From positions 1-32,221 of the forward strand of contig VGXC01000032.1 in the NCBI GenBank assembly GCA_016873495.1: a stretch of 32,221 nt of DNA, given 5' to 3'. How positions within the stretch are numbered: the stretch's first letter is position 1; the number at the start of each line of letters is the position of its first letter. A program made the position numbers and the translations under genes. A model generated the notes under the pieces. The model saw only the letters and a list, made by a program, of their open reading frames with translations. It was not told the DNA's origin and made no database searches. Shown here in pieces: positions 23,213-32,100 of this stretch. Origin of the DNA: Nitrospira sp. Lineage in GTDB: Bacteria > Nitrospirota > Nitrospiria > Nitrospirales > Nitrospiraceae.

Positions 23213-23433
23213 GGCTTCCTTCGCCTGGGCCCAGGAGGGCAAATTCTCCCTGCCTGTAAGCCATCTTTTCTGTGGAAGCAAGTGTTTTTTATCCGAGGCG
23301 CCGCGGACCGAGATCAACCGACAATAACGCGAGGAAACGGATGGTCCATTCGGTTGGACCAAGAGCCGTATCTCCCCCTCAGGAGTCCGCAGTACTTCCG
23401 ACGCATCGACGCCTCACGGCTGCCCCCGCTCGA

Positions 23434-25677
<2,244 letters not shown>

Positions 25678-25743
25678 CGTGCCTCCATGTGTAGCAAGTT
25701 TGGGGGCAAGATGGCAATAGGTAGATGTGACAGGAGGTGCCGG

Positions 25744-26898
25744 CTACGCAGTTTCCGGTGTGCCGCCGAGGCGGATCGCCTTCGGTCCGTGCTTCTTGAT
25801 GATCGCGTCCATGGCGGCGAGGGCGTGGCTCCGTCGCCGGTCGAAGAGACCTCCCGCCGCAGGGAGGAGATCGCCGAAGGTGATTCCGGCGAGTCGGTAC
25901 CGGCCGCGCGGCGACAGGAGCCCGCGCAGCGCCTCCCGGATATCCGGCCACATGACCGCATCGTCGTTCAACGGCTGGGGGAAGTGCCGTTGCTTGGAGG
26001 TGATCCGATGCGCCGCATCTTTGAGTTTCACGGTAAAGGACCCGGCGGCGAGACCCTCCATCCGCAGTTCGTGCGCCAGCTCGCCGAGAAACCCGCGCAG
26101 CGTCCGTTCCAGGAACGCCGCATCGTTCGTGTCCTGCTCGAACGTCGTCTCGTGCCCGAGACTCTTGCGTTCGCGATCCGGCACGACCGGATCGTGGTCC
26201 CGCCCTTGCGCGAGCGCCTGAATGACCGACAACCGCTTGCCCCAGACCCGGCGCAACATCGGCTCGAGACGCGGATCCAACAAGTCTCCGATCACGCGCA
26301 CCCCGAGCCGGTCCAGTGTTTCGGCGGTCTTCGGCCCGATGCCGGGCAGCGACTTCACGGGACGCGGGGCGAGGAAGGCCGCTTCGGTGCCCGGCTCGAT
26401 CACCGCCAATCCGTCGGGCTTGTGCGCATCCGCGGCGATCTTGGCGACAGATTTGCCGGTGGCGATCGCGATCGTGCACCGCAGGTCGGTCGCCTCGAGG
26501 ATCGCGTCTTTGACGCGTTGCCCCAACAACATCGGATCGGGATAGAGGGTTTGGAGATCCGTCGCGTCCGCGTAAAACTCGTCGATGCTGGTCCACTCGA
26601 CGGCGGGGAAGAACCGGTCGGTCACCTCACGCATCTGGTCGTGCAGACGTCGGTAGAGGGGGCGATCGGGCGGCACCAGGACCAGATGGGGGCACAGTTT
26701 TAGTGCCTGGGCCGTCGGTATGGCTGAGGTGACGCCATAGGTTCGCACCGCGTAGCTGGCGGCGGCGATGATCCCGCGCGGCGGCCTGCCGCCTACCGCG
26801 ACCGGTTTGCTGGCGAGGGCCGGGTTGGCCAGGACGGCCGCAGACGTAAACATGGCATCCACGTCGCCGAAGAGAATCTGTCGGAACCAACGAGACAT
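25744..26898 (-). CDS. dinB: Y-family DNA polymerase (DinB/Pol IV-like)
   Basis: The 384-aa protein is a translesion polymerase of the IMPB/MucB/SamB group. The first catalytic segment is LFGDVDAMFTSAAVLANPAL with Asp12 as metal ligand and Phe17 at the expected steric-gate place. The second carries SIDEFYAD (Asp106, Glu107 as catalytic pair). The helix-hairpin-helix has SLPGIGPKTAETLDRLGV (about 183-200). The C-terminal little-finger domain follows. The usual Phe before the gate and the usual Val-Glu after the first motif are Met and Ala-Ala here, changes that may tune activity. The ATG at 26898 has no Shine-Dalgarno sequence. Confidence 0.92.
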   Translation of the reverse strand: MSRWFRQILFGDVDAMFTSAAVLANPALASKPVAVGGRPPRGIIAAASYAVRTYGVTSAIPTAQALKLCPHLVLVPPDRPLYRRLHDQMREVTDRFFPAVEWTSIDEFYADATDLQTLYPDPMLLGQRVKDAILEATDLRCTIAIATGKSVAKIAADAHKPDGLAVIEPGTEAAFLAPRPVKSLPGIGPKTAETLDRLGVRVIGDLLDPRLEPMLRRVWGKRLSVIQALAQGRDHDPVVPDRERKSLGHETTFEQDTNDAAFLERTLRGFLGELAHELRMEGLAAGSFTVKLKDAAHRITSKQRHFPQPLNDDAVMWPDIREALRGLLSPRGRYRLAGITFGDLLPAAGGLFDRRRSHALAAMDAIIKKHGPKAIRLGGTPETA

Positions 26899-26910
26899 AG
26901 AAAAGAACCC

Positions 26911-27048
26911 AGGAGCATATGGCTTATGGCCGACGGCCCAGACAAGAGCCGATGGCGTATAGCCTATGGCTAAGAATCAGACGGAATTTTAATGGCCACG
27001 CGCCGCTCTCTTGCCAAATGCCATCAGCTATAGGCTCTTCTCCGCGCT
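26911..27048. repeat. Intergenic inverted-repeat element, gatggc/cataagc family (copy 2)
   Basis: The left arm (26912-26931) reads ggagcatatggcttatggcc. The right arm (27011-27043) contains ttgccaaatgccatcagcta and ends taggctcttctcc. The centre has related words (gccgatggcgtatagcctatgg). The right arm continues into the 3' end of the SprT-like gene and encodes its last residues. Arm sequences match those of copy 1 (8641-8763). Confidence 0.6.
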
Positions 27049-27579
27049 CAGCTCTTGTAATTTCCCGCGACAGCTCCCGCAGCGGTGACGGCGGGGTTCG
27101 ATGGTCCGCCGCTGCCGCGCATAGGTTCGCCCGCAATTCAGACATTGCCAGGCGTAGCGGGCCAGTCTCCGTACCGCCTCGGTCAGGTCATGGCGGATGG
27201 TGATGCCTAATCCAGCTCGGTTCATCTCACCCATCTTGCGGCGGAAGTCCTGTCCGTGGTTCGGGCGGCGCTTGAGGACGTCGAACTGCCACTGGTGAAT
27301 CATTTCATGGGCCAGGGTGGCGAGCAGTTCCCGCGCGGCCCGGGGGGACGTATCGTGAAGCAACGGGGCCGAAAGACGGATCCGGCGCTGCCGCGCGCCG
27401 ATCACCGGCACGCGCGGGCCGCCCCGGCTCACGAACAGCCCGGCCGAAGCGGTCAAGCGCCGGCTCCAGAGGATCTCGATGGAGGGCAGCCCCCCGCCGA
27501 AGTGGCGGAGGTTCAAGTCGGTCCATAGGCGTTGCAGGTGCGCTGGGTCCACGGTCACCGTGCGGGGCGATCGGCGCAA
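27028..27579 (-). CDS. SprT-like zinc metalloprotease domain protein
   Basis: The 183-aa protein has the SprT metalloprotease motif HEMIH in ELLATLAHEMIHQWQF (about 93-108), with a further His in RPNHGQDFRRKM. A zinc ribbon follows: CLNCGRTYARQR and HRCGSCRGKLQEL near residues 145-180. SprT/Spartan-type proteins are linked to DNA-protein crosslink repair in eukaryotes; the bacterial role is not well known. The start is uncertain: TTG at 27579 begins just before hldD ends, and GTG at 27558 or 27552 is possible. It directly follows hldD in the same direction. A longer frame exists inside hldD but is not SprT-like. Confidence 0.82.
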   Translation of the reverse strand: MRRSPRTVTVDPAHLQRLWTDLNLRHFGGGLPSIEILWSRRLTASAGLFVSRGGPRVPVIGARQRRIRLSAPLLHDTSPRAARELLATLAHEMIHQWQFDVLKRRPNHGQDFRRKMGEMNRAGLGITIRHDLTEAVRRLARYAWQCLNCGRTYARQRRTIEPRRHRCGSCRGKLQELSAEKSL

Positions 27580-27580
27580 G

Positions 27581-28567
27581 CTATGTCCGTTCCGGGCCCC
27601 CGAGCAAGTCCCGGACGTAGCGGCGTACCCCTTCTTCCAGGGAGGTGAACGGCGCCGTGTAGCCGGCGGCGCGGAGCCGGCCCATTTTCGCCTCGGTGAA
27701 ATATTGGTACCGCTCGCGAATTTCAATCGGCGTGTCGATGAACTCGATCGTCTCGGGACGTTCCAATTCCCGAAAGACGCAGCGGGCCAGATCCAGGAAC
27801 GTCCTGGCCTGTCCTGTCCCCAGGTTGAAGATTCCGCGGGTCAACGGCTTCTCCAGGGCGAAGCGGAGCACGTCCACAACGTCGCGCACATAGATGAAGT
27901 CCCGTTTCTGTTCCCCGTCGGCGATCCCGGCTCTGTGGCTCCTAAACAAGCGGACCGTCCCCTTAGTGCGGATTTGGTCGAAGGCGTGGAGGACCACGCT
28001 GGCCATCTTGTCCTTGTGGCGCTCGCCGAAGCCGTACACATTGAAAAACTTGAAGGCCGACCAGGTCGGCGGGGCGCTGCCGCGCCGCTCCTGGTCGAGG
28101 GCCCAGCAGTCGAAGTCCTGCTTGGATTGGCCGTAGGGATTCAGCGGCAGCAACCGGGGAATCAGGGCCTCGTCGTCGTCGTACCCCAGCGATCCGTCGC
28201 CGTAGGTCGCCGCACTGCTGGCATAGACGAGCGGCAGCCGCCGTTTGACGCAGTAGGTCCAGATGTTCTGCGAATACTCCAGATTCACGGCCCTGAGATA
28301 GGCTTCGTTCATCTCCATCGTGTCCGTGCAGGCGCCCAGGTGGACGAGGGCCGTCAGCTCGGGCCGCTCGGTCTGGAGCCATGGCCAGAGGTCGTGCAGG
28401 CCGAATCGGCGCCCGAACTCGATCCCCGTCAGTTCGGGCCTGGCCCCGAACGAGGTTGGATCATCTACCGACACGACGGGCCAGCCCTGCTCGTTGCACG
28501 AGGCCACGAAGCGCGAGCCGATGAATCCGGCGGCGCCGGTGACGAGAATGGGATGAGTGGGTTTCAT
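27581..28567 (-). CDS. hldD: ADP-L-glycero-D-manno-heptose 6-epimerase
   Basis: The 328-aa short-chain reductase is the last enzyme of ADP-heptose synthesis. It has the Rossmann motif GAAGFIGSRF (about 11-20), LGACTDT (about 77-83), YASSAATYGDG (about 114-124) and the catalytic YGQSK (Tyr at about 146, Lys 4 residues on), then KFFNVYGFGERHKDKMASV, a typical HldD stretch. The length is close to E. coli HldD (310). The ATG at 28567 lies 13 nt after the gmhA stop; no Shine-Dalgarno sequence is seen, so it may depend on coupling to gmhA. Confidence 0.95.
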   Translation of the reverse strand: MKPTHPILVTGAAGFIGSRFVASCNEQGWPVVSVDDPTSFGARPELTGIEFGRRFGLHDLWPWLQTERPELTALVHLGACTDTMEMNEAYLRAVNLEYSQNIWTYCVKRRLPLVYASSAATYGDGSLGYDDDEALIPRLLPLNPYGQSKQDFDCWALDQERRGSAPPTWSAFKFFNVYGFGERHKDKMASVVLHAFDQIRTKGTVRLFRSHRAGIADGEQKRDFIYVRDVVDVLRFALEKPLTRGIFNLGTGQARTFLDLARCVFRELERPETIEFIDTPIEIRERYQYFTEAKMGRLRAAGYTAPFTSLEEGVRRYVRDLLGGPERT

Positions 28568-28580
28568 AGTGGGAACGGCG

Positions 28581-29159
28581 TCAGCTCGGTTTGCCGATCA
28601 GTGCGGCATCGATCAGTTCGCAGAGGACATGGCCCAGCGTGATATGGCTTTCCTGAATGCGCGCCGTGACGGTGGAGGGAACGATGAACGCATGGTCCAC
28701 CAACCCGGCTAATTTGCCGCCCTTGCCGCCGGTCCAGCCGATCGTGATCAAGCCTCCTTCCCGCGCGGCCGCGACGGCTTTCAGCACGTTGGGGGAGTTG
28801 CCGCTCGTGCTGATTGCGATGGCGACGTCGCCCTTGCGCCCATGGGCGCGAACCTGCCGGGAAAAAATTTCGTCGTAGCCGTAGTCGTTGCCGATGCAGG
28901 TGACGGCCGCCATGTCCGTCGCCAGGGCAATGGCCGGGTAGGGAGCCCGATCGCGGTGGTAGCGGCCCACGAATTCGGCCGCAATGTGGCTCGCGTCAGT
29001 GGAGCTGCCGCCGTTCCCGAACAGCAGTACCTTGTGTCCCTCCTGGATGGCGCGGATAAGCAATTGCGCCACCAGGACGATGCGGTCGGCATATTCGGTC
29101 ACAAAGCGCCGCTTGACGTCGGCGCTTTCATCGAATGCGTTTAACACTAGCTCTTTCAT
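28581..29159 (-). CDS. gmhA: Sedoheptulose 7-phosphate isomerase
   Basis: The 192-aa SIS-domain enzyme starts heptose synthesis by converting sedoheptulose 7-phosphate to heptose 7-phosphate. GNGGSSTDASHIAAEFVGRY (about 48-67) and STSGNSPNVLKAVAAAREGG (about 117-136) are the sugar-binding motifs. ARIQESHITLGHVLCELID (about 167-185) carries Glu and His residues of the zinc site. The length equals E. coli GmhA. The ATG at 29159 sits exactly at the predicted transcript start of a near-perfect sigma-70 promoter and has no ribosome binding site. It is first of an operon with hldD and the SprT-like gene. Confidence 0.96.
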   Translation of the reverse strand: MKELVLNAFDESADVKRRFVTEYADRIVLVAQLLIRAIQEGHKVLLFGNGGSSTDASHIAAEFVGRYHRDRAPYPAIALATDMAAVTCIGNDYGYDEIFSRQVRAHGRKGDVAIAISTSGNSPNVLKAVAAAREGGLITIGWTGGKGGKLAGLVDHAFIVPSTVTARIQESHITLGHVLCELIDAALIGKPS

Positions 29160-29165
29160 GCGGCG

Positions 29166-29194
29166 ATTGTAGGGGAGCCGACAGGACCTGTCAA
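29166..29194 (-). promoter_or_regulatory. Near-consensus sigma-70 promoter of gmhA
   Basis: On the minus strand TTGACA (29194-29189, perfect), a 17-nt spacer and TACAAT (29171-29166, five of six) end 6 nt before the gmhA ATG. The expected +1 is the A of the ATG, so the mRNA would be leaderless. Confidence 0.8.
29180..29192. promoter_or_regulatory. Perfect palindrome over the gmhA -35, possible operator
   Basis: gacaggacctgtc is a 6-bp perfect inverted repeat around one base. It overlaps the end of the -35 element and the start of the spacer. A protein bound there would block RNA polymerase, but no regulator gene in the window is an obvious partner. Confidence 0.35.
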
Positions 29195-29264
29195 ACCACG
29201 AGAAGCGGGAACCGGCAACATGGGTGACCCAGGCTTGCGGAGCGGTCGGGAGTTTGAAAAGGCG

Positions 29265-29810
29265 TCAGCCTGCGGGGAGGATGAAGTCGGTCGTCCAGCC
29301 GCGTGTCTCCGGGGAGGCCCCGCCCCGGTCCGCTGCGTTGGCCTGCCGGCGGCGGAGCGCCGCCGTGATCCGCGACAGCGCGTCCACGAAGGCCATTTCC
29401 TGATCCGCTCGGACCCGATCCACCACCAGACTGAGAGTCAAGGGAGGCTGGTCGGGATGCTCCGTCTTCCACTCGGCGAGTCGGTCTTCCAGCCGGGTGA
29501 GCAGGATATCGGCTCCCAGGTCGGACGTTTCCAGCAGCAGGACGGCAAACAGGTCCGGCCCGATGCGAGCCACCGCGTCGGAGGTTCGGAACGTGCGCCG
29601 GAGAAGCCGCGCCGTCTCTTTGAGGCTGGCTTCTTGAGCCGGCATCCACGTGCCGTCCGTCCCATTCGCCGGGAGTCCGTCCACCCCGACGACGAACATC
29701 GTCATCTCTCGTTTCACGCGGCGCAAGAGTTTCAGATAATGCTCGGCAAAAAACAGCAGGCCGAATCGGCTCCACGCACCGGTCAGGGAGTCCTGGAGTT
29801 CTTCTGTCAT
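29265..29810 (-). CDS. Degenerate GGDEF domain protein
   Basis: The 181-aa protein opens with DSLTGAWSRFGLLFFAEHYL, the DxLTGxxNR-type start of GGDEF domains. VARIGPDLFAVLLLETSDLG (about 80-99) stands where active diguanylate cyclases have RxGGDEF. The signature is changed to IGPDLF, with both catalytic acidic positions lost or moved, so cyclase activity is unlikely. It might bind a nucleotide or act in protein contact. No sensor domain is attached. The ATG has GGAGG 7 nt upstream. The gene lies upstream of the gmhA promoter in the same direction but is probably separate. Confidence 0.72.
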   Translation of the reverse strand: MTEELQDSLTGAWSRFGLLFFAEHYLKLLRRVKREMTMFVVGVDGLPANGTDGTWMPAQEASLKETARLLRRTFRTSDAVARIGPDLFAVLLLETSDLGADILLTRLEDRLAEWKTEHPDQPPLTLSLVVDRVRADQEMAFVDALSRITAALRRRQANAADRGGASPETRGWTTDFILPAG

Positions 29811-30150
29811 TGTGCGCCCTCCGGTTTCCCCATCGGCTGTTTCGGCGACCGGCTTGAGCCGGTCGGCGCCGGTCTCGGACGTGCCGGCGTCAATCGTGAC
29901 GAACCGTCATGAATGGGCAAGATAGCTTCGTCTCCGGGCGCAAGAGGGTGCGATCCGAAGCGACGACGCACGGTCCGGATTCCTCAGGCTTTCAAGGGAT
30001 GCCCCTCTTCTGCCGGCGCGCCGTTTCTTCTTGTTTCAAATGAAATCACCTGTACTTTCCGTGAGGGGTTGGCTACCATGCGCCTCCGGAAAGCAACGTC
30101 ACTCGTAACCGGCAGGGAAGACCAGCCAACACACGGGAAGGAACGCACCC
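29811..30150. other. 340-bp divergent intergenic stretch
   Basis: It lies between the divergent GGDEF-like gene and the 32-aa gene. It holds the hairpin at 29846-29865 and, at its right end, the ribosome binding site GGAAGGA. TTGTTT (30031-30036) with TACTTT (30053-30058) at 16-nt spacing is a possible plus-strand promoter for the small gene. A plus-strand frame across it has no recognisable protein content. Confidence 0.45.
29846..29865 (-). promoter_or_regulatory. GC-rich hairpin upstream of the GGDEF-like gene
   Basis: cgaccggc (29846-29853) and gccggtcg (29858-29865) pair perfectly across a 4-nt loop. It lies 35 nt before the ATG at 29810. If transcribed, it would sit in the leader. Confidence 0.35.
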
Positions 30151-30249
30151 ATGGGCAAAGGCGAAAACCGGCGGAAAGAAACGAAGAAGAAACCGGCCAA
30201 AACGATGGCGGAAAAACGGGCCGAGAAGCGGGATAAGAAAAAAGGCTAG
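30151..30249 (+). CDS. Very small Lys/Arg-rich protein (32 aa)
   Basis: The protein begins MGKGENRRKETKKKPAKTMA and ends EKRAEKRDKKKG; about half of the residues are Lys or Arg. GGAAGGA lies 8 nt upstream, a good ribosome binding site. The MGKG start and size recall the small ribosomal protein bTHX, but the rest does not fit clearly, so this is only a suggestion. RNA or ribosome binding would suit the charge. It is flanked by non-coding sequence and a hairpin after its stop. Confidence 0.6.
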   Translation: MGKGENRRKETKKKPAKTMAEKRAEKRDKKKG

Positions 30250-30267
30250 GATTCCAGAAGGTCGATC

Positions 30268-30301
30268 GCCCGGTAGTCCCTCCTCTCCAACACCACCGGG
30301 C
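30268..30301 (+). terminator. Hairpin after the 32-aa gene
   Basis: gcccggt (30268-30274) pairs with accgggc (30295-30301) across a 20-nt loop, 19 nt after the small gene's stop. No T-run follows, so termination is only a possibility. Confidence 0.3.
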
Positions 30302-30315
30302 CTGGCGGCGCGACA

Positions 30316-30344
30316 TTGATCGAGCCCAGGCAGGGTGCTATAGT
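30316..30344 (+). promoter_or_regulatory. Extended -10 sigma-70 promoter of the CARF gene
   Basis: TTGATC (30316-30321), a 17-nt spacer and TATAGT (30339-30344), with TGC directly before the -10 (extended -10). It ends 8 nt before the ATG at 30353. No ribosome binding site is present, so the mRNA should have almost no leader. Confidence 0.65.
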
Positions 30345-30352
30345 CCGCCCCG

Positions 30353-31615
30353 ATGGGCGTGGAGACTTCGACTAAAGCGCTGTTGATCGCGATGACCGGG
30401 GATGCGCCGGCGGCGGTCTATACGATCAACCGGCTCAAACCGGAGTGCCTCTGTTTCTTTGTGCCTGAGTCGGCCAAGGCGCTGGTGGAATCGGCCGTCC
30501 AGCCGCACATCGCCCTGATGCCGCGCAAGTGGGACTGGATCGTCACGCCGGACCTCCATCGGTTCATGGCCTGCTATCAGGTGCTGGCCCGCACTCTGCC
30601 GGACCTGCTGCGGACCTGGGAGATTCATACAGGAGAACTGGTCCTGGACTTGACCGGCGCGACGCCGGCCATGGCCGCCTCCCTGACCCTCGCGTCCATC
30701 GGCTCCACCTCGCGCATCGTGGCGCTGGGGCTCCCGGAGGCCACTGCATCGGCCGAGGGCGAAGCCGTGATGTTGGACGGCCGCGCACGGGTCTGGCAGC
30801 AGGGCAATCCCTGGGACGAAGCGGCGGCTCAGTCGAGCCGTGAAGGCGCGGAGCTATTCAACCGGGGCTTCTTCGGACCGGCGGCCTCGCTTTTTCATCA
30901 GATCGAAGCCCGAGTCAGCGGCGGGCAGAAGCCCCTCTACCATGCCTTGGCCGATTTGGCGGAAGGCTACGGCCTGTGGGAGCGGTTCCATTACCGCCAG
31001 GCCTGGGACAAGCTGAAGAATTCCCTCAAGGCCCTGGACATGGCCTTGGTCTGGGGCGGACCGTCAGGCCTCAAGGCCGTACTCCCGCCGGTCAAACAGA
31101 ACGCGGGCTTTCTGGAGAAGCTGGTCCTGGACCCGCAGGAGGTCAAGGAGACGGTGGCCTACGATCTGCTGGCCCATGCGCGGCGGCGGATGGACGTGGA
31201 CCATCATCCGGAAGCCGCGACCATCGCCCTGCTGCGCTCGCTGGAAGCCTTCGCTCAACTGCGCCTCTTCAAACAATACAAGATCAAGACATGGGACGCG
31301 CAGCCGGAGCAGTTGCCCGAGGCGCTGCGCGAGCCCTGCCGAACCTCTTTCATGAGCGACCTCGACGGTAAGTACAAGCTGTCGCTGCACGATCAGTTTC
31401 GGACGTTGGCCGGCCTGGGCGATCCGATGGGCCAGACCTATTTGGCCCAGTGGCCCAAGATGAAGCCGTTGTTGGACGCGGCCCATCAATCCATCCTGGG
31501 ACACGGCTTCGAGCCGATCAAGGCCGAGCGGTTCCAGCAGCTCCACGAGATTGTCATCAAGCTCACGGGTGTCGGCGACAGCGCGTTGCCGCAATTTCCA
31601 ACCCTACGCCTCTGA
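30353..31615 (+). CDS. CARF-type CRISPR-associated protein (TIGR02710/Csx6-like), orphan
   Basis: The 420-aa protein has an N-terminal Rossmann-like part (TKALLIAMTGDAPAAVYTIN; PECLCFFVPE; LVLDLTGATPAMAASLTLAS at about 97-116), as in CARF domains that bind cyclic oligoadenylates. The family's usual GGTKxM loop is GATPAM here (102-107). Residues 135-420 are helical, with a C-terminal segment AHQSILGHGFEPI (377-389) that resembles the HEPN-like R-N-x-S-x-L-A-H-G ending, but Ala-His replaces Arg-Asn. Such proteins are usually RNases of type III CRISPR systems. No array or other cas gene lies in the window. The family call is from remembered motifs, so it is moderate. Confidence 0.62.
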   Translation: MGVETSTKALLIAMTGDAPAAVYTINRLKPECLCFFVPESAKALVESAVQPHIALMPRKWDWIVTPDLHRFMACYQVLARTLPDLLRTWEIHTGELVLDLTGATPAMAASLTLASIGSTSRIVALGLPEATASAEGEAVMLDGRARVWQQGNPWDEAAAQSSREGAELFNRGFFGPAASLFHQIEARVSGGQKPLYHALADLAEGYGLWERFHYRQAWDKLKNSLKALDMALVWGGPSGLKAVLPPVKQNAGFLEKLVLDPQEVKETVAYDLLAHARRRMDVDHHPEAATIALLRSLEAFAQLRLFKQYKIKTWDAQPEQLPEALREPCRTSFMSDLDGKYKLSLHDQFRTLAGLGDPMGQTYLAQWPKMKPLLDAAHQSILGHGFEPIKAERFQQLHEIVIKLTGVGDSALPQFPTLRL

Positions 31616-31633
31616 AGAGCGTCGTTCGTGAAG

Positions 31634-32067
31634 CGTGAAGCGTATCTCGTGGTAAGCGGGATAGACCGAAGAACTTCAAGTGGAAAAGATTCGGAGTTTC
31701 CGCAATCTGAAACTGTGGAAATTGGGCAAGGAGATCGTCCTCGATGTGTACGGAGTGACGGGAAAGTTTCCCAAGGAAGAAATGTATGGGCTGATCTCAC
31801 AGATGCGTCGCGCGGCCATATCGATTCCATCAAATGTGGCGGAGGGATTCAATCGCAAACACAATCCAGAATATCGCCAACTGCTCTACGTCGCGCTTGG
31901 CTCGAGCGCTGAGCTTGAAACACAGATTGAGGTAGCGCACGACCTCAGTTTTCTTTCTAGGGATGATCGGGATGGCCTGTTGGAAAAACTCGATCATGAG
32001 TTGAGAATGCTCAGAAATCTGATCAAGCGGCTTTAAGCGCTTCACGAATGACGAGATACGCTTCACG
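31634..32067. repeat. Perfect 17-bp inverted repeat framing the four-helix gene
   Basis: cgtgaagcgtatctcgt (31634-31650) is the exact reverse complement of acgagatacgcttcacg (32051-32067). The two arms lie 30 nt outside the start and 15 nt outside the stop of the four-helix-bundle gene. Extra partial copies of cttcacg and gagatacg lie beside the right arm. Confidence 0.65.
31680..32036 (+). CDS. Four-helix bundle protein (23S rRNA intervening-sequence type)
   Basis: The 118-aa protein has the family hallmarks: a start like IRSFRNLKLWKLGKEIVLDV, then FPKEEMYGLISQMRRAAISI, PSNVAEGFNRK (about 50-60) and a long C-terminal helix ending LRNLIKRL. The family includes proteins encoded in 23S rRNA intervening sequences and the Avd-like group; most are of unknown function. 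The start is GTG at 31680. It stands free here, not in an rRNA gene, and is framed by a perfect 17-bp inverted repeat, which suggests movement as a cassette. No reverse transcriptase or variable repeat is seen nearby. Confidence 0.88.
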   Translation: MEKIRSFRNLKLWKLGKEIVLDVYGVTGKFPKEEMYGLISQMRRAAISIPSNVAEGFNRKHNPEYRQLLYVALGSSAELETQIEVAHDLSFLSRDDRDGLLEKLDHELRMLRNLIKRL

Positions 32068-32100
32068 AGATACGGGCAACGATGGATATTCGAATTGGAG

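Noticed and set aside
27580-27726. SprT-like gene extended upstream into hldD
   Set aside because: The extra residues are low-complexity, overlap the conserved hldD end and do not fit the SprT family.
31680-32036. Diversity-generating retroelement with the four-helix protein as Avd
   Set aside because: No reverse transcriptase gene and no template/variable repeat pair are present nearby.
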